Shown here one piece after another: positions 61,314 through 64,000 of a DNA stretch of 64,000 nucleotides (position 1 is the stretch's first letter; each line of letters begins with the position of its first letter). A model generated the notes under the pieces. It was not told where the DNA came from. It ran no database searches and saw only the letters and a program-made list of their open reading frames with translations. This stretch comes from Spartobacteria bacterium (GTDB lineage Bacteria > Verrucomicrobiota > Verrucomicrobiia > Chthoniobacterales > UBA10450): NCBI GenBank assembly GCA_003134765.1, contig PLCM01000026.1, positions 37,283 to 101,282 of the forward strand, in the 5' to 3' direction. The translations under genes were made by a program, and so were the position numbers.

Positions 61314-62213
61314 CTACTTTGCGTCGCCTCCTGGTCCTCTGGTCAGCCAGCGCAGGACAACGGAGAGCAAGCAAAGCGCAATGATTACTTCCGCCCAGAA
61401 GAATGCGAGGAAATCGCTCAGCGTGCCGATGGGCGGCGTGCCGGGCTGACTGTTGCGCAGCGCAGGAAACGCAAAGAGCAATGCGCCGAGGAACGAGAAC
61501 ATCGAGATCTCGATCTTGCGGTGGCCGGCAAAGACGCGAAACACCAGGAAGAGCACTGCGATGACCAGCAGCCACATCGCGGTCATGATGAAGGTGGAAA
61601 AGAAAATCGCGGTCATCGCCCGCGAAATATTGATGTCGATCACAGCGTGGTCCGGGGCGTTTTCTTTCGCGTAATCGGCGTCGATCCGCAGGCCGGCGAC
61701 GGAGCCGCGCAGTTCCACCGCCATCGGAATCGATTCGCCGCCGCCCCCCTCGCCTGTTTTCGCGGCCGGCGTTTCAAAGAAAAAAGTCAGCTCGGCGCTG
61801 TGGGCATCGAACGGATAATCCATCGGCTCGCCTTCGTAAATTTCGACGACGGCTTCGACCGGATTCATCCGTTTTCCCTTCTTGAATTCGTGGACGTTCT
61901 TGCCGGTCGCGCTGGCGACGTAGAGTTCGAGATCGCGCGCGAGGGTCGTCCCGTCGCTCGAAAGGAACGACCCGTGGGGCGTGAATTCGAGTCGCACCGT
62001 GACGTCGCCCTTCATGACGTCGGCGGTGACGATCCGACCGGTCACATCGATGCGATTCTCTCCTGCCTTTTGGGTGTCGGGCGCGAGCTCGGCGGCGCGG
62101 TTGGCCCCTTCGCTCTTGTAAGCGTTGAGGACAAAAATGTAAGCGCCCGCAAAAATGAGCAGCAGGACAAGGCCGACGAGTAATGGCTTTTTAGATTTGG
62201 TGGGTTCTTCCAT
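61314..62213 (-). CDS. DUF4436-family membrane protein
   Basis: 299 residues from ATG 62213; a longer upstream frame overlaps a repeat region and is rejected. An N-terminal membrane helix (PLLVGLVLLLIFAGAYIFVL, ~10-30) precedes a beta-rich extracytoplasmic domain (RIDVTGRIVTADVMKGDVTVRLEF, LARDLELYVASATG, EIYEGEPMDYPFDAHSAELTF), then three C-terminal helices (ITAIFFSTFIMTAMWLLVIAVLFLVF-like, SMFSFLGALLFAFPALR, WAEVIIALCLLSVVLRW). This layout is the uncharacterised DUF4436 family. A TTGTCA lies 39 nt before the ATG. Confidence 0.82.
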   Translation of the reverse strand: MEEPTKSKKPLLVGLVLLLIFAGAYIFVLNAYKSEGANRAAELAPDTQKAGENRIDVTGRIVTADVMKGDVTVRLEFTPHGSFLSSDGTTLARDLELYVASATGKNVHEFKKGKRMNPVEAVVEIYEGEPMDYPFDAHSAELTFFFETPAAKTGEGGGGESIPMAVELRGSVAGLRIDADYAKENAPDHAVIDINISRAMTAIFFSTFIMTAMWLLVIAVLFLVFRVFAGHRKIEISMFSFLGALLFAFPALRNSQPGTPPIGTLSDFLAFFWAEVIIALCLLSVVLRWLTRGPGGDAK

Positions 62214-62271
62214 GGCGAATCGGATGCTGGCGAGCAGCGCCAAATCTGACAAGCGTTTTTGACGTGCAGTT

Positions 62272-62385
62272 GGTAGGGACGCCGCGTTCGCCGCTGGACG
62301 AACTCGCCGTGGCGAGCTGCGGCGTCCGCCGAAAGGTCTGACGCTGGGCTGGCAGGCGCGGACGGCGCAGCGCGCCGTCCCTACC
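62272..62385. repeat. Palindromic dispersed element
   Basis: GTAGGGAC at 62273-62280 and GTCCCTAC at 62377-62384 face each other, with an internal perfect hairpin GACGGCGC-AGC-GCGCCGTC (62361-62379). It lies between the divergent DUF4436 and GYF-domain genes. REP-like, non-coding. Confidence 0.6.
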
Positions 62386-62395
62386 ATGTTTCGAC

Positions 62396-62431
62396 TTGAC
62401 GCTTTTTGCGCGGACTCAACAGACTCGCCCC
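62396..62431 (+). promoter_or_regulatory. Near-leaderless promoter of the GYF-domain gene
   Basis: TTGACG begins at 62396, 36 nt before ATG 62432; an 18-bp spacer places a weak -10 (CAGACT) at 62420-62425, giving a start at or just before the ATG. No Shine-Dalgarno is seen. Confidence 0.4.
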
Positions 62432-62947
62432 ATGCAAGTTCATATCGCGCGCGATGGAAAACAGCTCGGGCCTTTTTCACTGGAAGAAATTAACCGGCAG
62501 CTCGCGGCCGGCACTCTCAGTCTCACCGACAACGCCTGGTATGAAGGAGCCGCCGGCTGGGCGCCACTCTCCACTGTGCCGGGCGTAACCGCGACGGCGC
62601 CGGGCGGCGTGCCGCCAATTTCGCCCGCGGCCGTCACGACCGTCCCGGCGCCTTTGGTTCCGCAAAGGAAAACCGAACAGCTCGCTGTCTTGTCACTCAT
62701 TTTCAGCCTGCTTGGTCTCTTCGGATTTTGTTGCGGCTTTTTTCTTATGGCTGGAATCGCTGGAGTCGTTTGCGGTCATGTCGCGCTTTCGCGGATTAAG
62801 GCTAATTCGGAGCTGGAAGGGCACGGTCTTGCGCTTACCGGCGTGATTCTGGGCTATGCCGCGATCGGGGGTTGGTTGATCTGGACCCTGTTTTTCGGCG
62901 GTCTCGCGGTGCTGCAGGGAATCAGCGAGAGCATGACAAAACACTAA
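62432..62947 (+). CDS. GYF-domain / DUF4190-like membrane protein
   Basis: 171 residues from ATG 62432. The N-terminal GYF_2 domain is MQVHIARDGKQLGPFSLEEINRQLAAGTLSLTDNAWYEGAAGWAPL (~1-46). A Pro/Ala-rich linker leads to two helices (AVLSLIFSLLGLFGFCCGFFLMAGIAGVVCGHVALSRI and GLALTGVILGYAAIGGWLIWTLFF) of the DUF4190 type. It is probably an inner-membrane adaptor of unknown function. Two related small membrane proteins follow. Confidence 0.87.
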   Translation: MQVHIARDGKQLGPFSLEEINRQLAAGTLSLTDNAWYEGAAGWAPLSTVPGVTATAPGGVPPISPAAVTTVPAPLVPQRKTEQLAVLSLIFSLLGLFGFCCGFFLMAGIAGVVCGHVALSRIKANSELEGHGLALTGVILGYAAIGGWLIWTLFFGGLAVLQGISESMTKH

Positions 62948-63017
62948 GCTCCGAAGCTGGCGCGGGTCCTCGATTTCTCGCAGGGCGGCGCGGCCATAAA
63001 AAACTTGGGGAATTCCG

Positions 63018-63047
63018 TTGACATGCTTTGGCAAAAACCGGTAATCA
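63018..63047 (+). promoter_or_regulatory. Promoter of the first small membrane protein
   Basis: TTGACA (63018-63023), 18 bp, TAATCA (63042-63047). The ATG is at 63055, only 7 nt after the -10, so the transcript is probably leaderless. Confidence 0.5.
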
Positions 63048-63054
63048 ACGCCCC

Positions 63055-63369
63055 ATGAAGCGACTCTTATTTGGTTCATCCTTAACCTTCCTTACCGCGT
63101 CGGCGATGCTGGCTCAGACCGACAGCCCGACGCCAACCGAGCTGAGTGGCGCGGCTGCTGCCGGAGTCTTTGGCGGCATCTGCATCTTTCAGCTCATCAT
63201 GATCGCGATCTGGCTCTTCGTGGCCATCTGGATCATGCGCGATGCGAAAAAACGCAATTCACCTAACAAGACGCTCGTGACCGTGCTGGGCTGGCTCGTT
63301 TGGCCCGTCGGTCTGATCGTGCATTTGGTGACGCGTCCGAAGACCTATCCGGGCGGTCCGGCGGCTTAG
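63055..63369 (+). CDS. Small exported/membrane protein
   Basis: 104 residues. A signal-like N-terminus (KRLLFGSSLTFLTASAMLAQ) precedes a short polar segment, then two helices (GGICIFQLIMIAIWLFVAIWI, LVTVLGWLVWPVGLIVHLV) separated by MRDAKKRNSPN. The 'W-I-M-R/K-D-A-K-x-R-N-S' turn recurs in the next gene, so the two are paralogues. Function unknown. ATG 63055 is chosen from the signal peptide and the upstream promoter. Confidence 0.78.
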   Translation: MKRLLFGSSLTFLTASAMLAQTDSPTPTELSGAAAAGVFGGICIFQLIMIAIWLFVAIWIMRDAKKRNSPNKTLVTVLGWLVWPVGLIVHLVTRPKTYPGGPAA

Positions 63370-63391
63370 GGATCGCAGCGACGAAGTTTTC

Positions 63392-63425
63392 ATCGCCGCG
63401 GCTGTCGCGAAACAGCCGCGGCGAT
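63392..63425. terminator. Perfect 14-bp hairpin
   Basis: ATCGCCGCGGCTGT, loop CGCGAA, ACAGCCGCGGCGAT, starting 23 nt after the stop at 63369. The longest perfect stem in the window. No U-run follows; it may terminate transcription or be a REP element. Confidence 0.55.
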
Positions 63426-63473
63426 CTCGCGTACGCGACGGTCGATTTAGGGCGACAGCTCTGCTAATTGCGG

Positions 63474-63509
63474 TTGACAGGATCGCCTCGCATCCTGAGC
63501 ATCTCCATC
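63474..63509 (+). promoter_or_regulatory. -35-like element before the second small membrane protein
   Basis: TTGACA at 63474-63479 lies 36 nt before ATG 63510, the same offset as in the two preceding genes. No good -10 is seen. Confidence 0.35.
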
Positions 63510-63926
63510 ATGAAGCGATTGATTTCCGCGCTCCCTTTTGTCCTGGTCACGGCGAACGCCCTCGCGCAACGCACCACGCCGACGGTAAGCAATTCGCCCA
63601 GCGCGGAAGATGCGGCGGCGGCGGCCGCAGCCGCGACCGGCATGGCGGGGATGGGAATTGCCTGTTGCTTTGTCTATTTCCTCGTGATCGCGGTGTCGAT
63701 CGGAGCGTGGATTTTCTCCGCCATCTACATTATGAAAGACGCGAAGGCGCGTAACTCGGAGAACGCGCAGCTGGTCACGATCCTCGGGTGGATCCCTGCT
63801 ACGTGGGTCATCGGTTTGATTGTCCATCTCGTCACGCGCCCGAAAGGTAATCTCGTGCCATGTCCGCACTGCCAGAAGAAACGCCTGGAAGGCAGCGCGG
63901 TGTGTCCGCATTGCGGCCAGCCGTAA
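63510..63926 (+). CDS. Small exported/membrane protein with C-terminal zinc ribbon
   Basis: 138 residues. A signal peptide (KRLISALPFVLVTANALAQ) is followed by an Ala-rich linker, helices (GIACCFVYFLVIAVSIGAWIFSAIYI and LVTILGWIPATWVIGLIVHLV) and a cytoplasmic or periplasmic zinc ribbon CPHCQKKRLEGSAVCPHCG. It is a paralogue of 63055-63369 with the added ribbon. Function unknown. Confidence 0.8.
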   Translation: MKRLISALPFVLVTANALAQRTTPTVSNSPSAEDAAAAAAAATGMAGMGIACCFVYFLVIAVSIGAWIFSAIYIMKDAKARNSENAQLVTILGWIPATWVIGLIVHLVTRPKGNLVPCPHCQKKRLEGSAVCPHCGQP

Positions 63927-64000
63927 AACGGCGACGCCGGATCGTTCTCATCGCGTGGGCGGTTCTTGCAATCGCCGCGCTTTGTGATTGGACGCGCCCG
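63860..64000 (+). CDS. Start of a membrane protein (cut by window edge)
   Basis: An open frame from ATG 63860 (or GTG 63902) runs to the end: MSALPEETPGRQRG, then VSALRPAVKRRRR and a hydrophobic helix IVLIAWAVLAIAALCDW. A basic segment followed by a helix is a typical membrane-protein start. It overlaps the zinc-ribbon end of the previous gene in another frame. The family cannot be named from ~47 residues. Confidence 0.42.
   Translation, partial: MSALPEETPGRQRGVSALRPAVKRRRRIVLIAWAVLAIAALCDWTRP

Noticed and set aside
62214-62480. Longer N-terminus of the DUF4436 protein
   Set aside because: The extra ~89 codons run through a palindromic repeat and the promoter of the divergent gene; the Met before PLLVGLVLLLIF gives a normal membrane-protein start.

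Overview
The window looks like a chromosomal segment of a Gram-negative, soil-type bacterium. I favour Verrucomicrobiota (Chthoniobacterales-like), from the combination of an S23-type four-helix-bundle gene, short GC-rich dispersed repeats, few Shine-Dalgarno sites and several near-leaderless genes. That assignment is an inference; no rRNA or other phylogenetic marker is present. About 56 kb (4.9-61.2 kb) is one very large surface-glycan locus.

Left edge (0-4.8 kb): a possible tRNA 3' end, a winged-helix/nucleotidyltransferase plus HEPN toxin-antitoxin-like pair with its own operator, and sulfate activation genes (cysD, then cysNC). A four-helix-bundle gene sits between cysD and cysNC, flanked by oppositely oriented tandem repeats.

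Glycan locus, left part (4.9-16 kb): methyltransferases, an epimerase, family-2 glycosyltransferases, an FkbM methyltransferase, a DUF707 protein, a polysaccharide pyruvyl transferase and an 802-residue glycosyltransferase. Gene remains lie between them: a 3' piece of cysC fused to a piece of glycosyltransferase, and a TylF-type O-methyltransferase remnant. Middle part (16-41 kb), visibly lower in GC: an exported beta-helix protein, O-acetyl and acyl transferases, two DegT-type aminotransferases (one wecE/rffA-like), several methyltransferases, a propeller protein, an ArnC-like/SMR-like pair, and an unusual divergent module around 33.5 kb. That module holds a DRE-TIM aldolase, an unrecognised Rossmann-like protein, a methyltransferase and an amidohydrolase on one side, and a 2OG-Fe(II) oxygenase plus an ATP-grasp ligase on the other. 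I consider it the best candidate for undescribed chemistry. Right part (36-61 kb): a large membrane protein, related GT4 enzymes and one decayed copy, an 820-residue double glycosyltransferase next to a coiled-coil methyltransferase (WbdD-like layout), then a tightly overlapping operon that ends in a complete GDP-D-glycero-alpha-D-manno-heptose pathway (hddA, hddC, gmhA-like, gmhB) and a transaldolase.

Right edge (55.8-64 kb): two ~115-125 bp direct repeats, a sugar-nucleotide dehydratase-like protein with Asn at the catalytic Tyr position, a DegT aminotransferase, a RhaD-type aldolase/dehydrogenase fusion, a second phosphoheptose-isomerase-like gene, and small membrane proteins whose promoters place TTGAC about 36 nt before the ATG.

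Logic: sugar-nucleotide enzymes (heptose set, aminotransferases, epimerases) feed about a dozen glycosyltransferases, and methyl-, acyl-, acetyl- and pyruvyl-transferases decorate the product. No recognisable Wzx flippase, Wzz, ABC exporter or sulfotransferase was found in the window, so export and some precursor steps must be encoded elsewhere.
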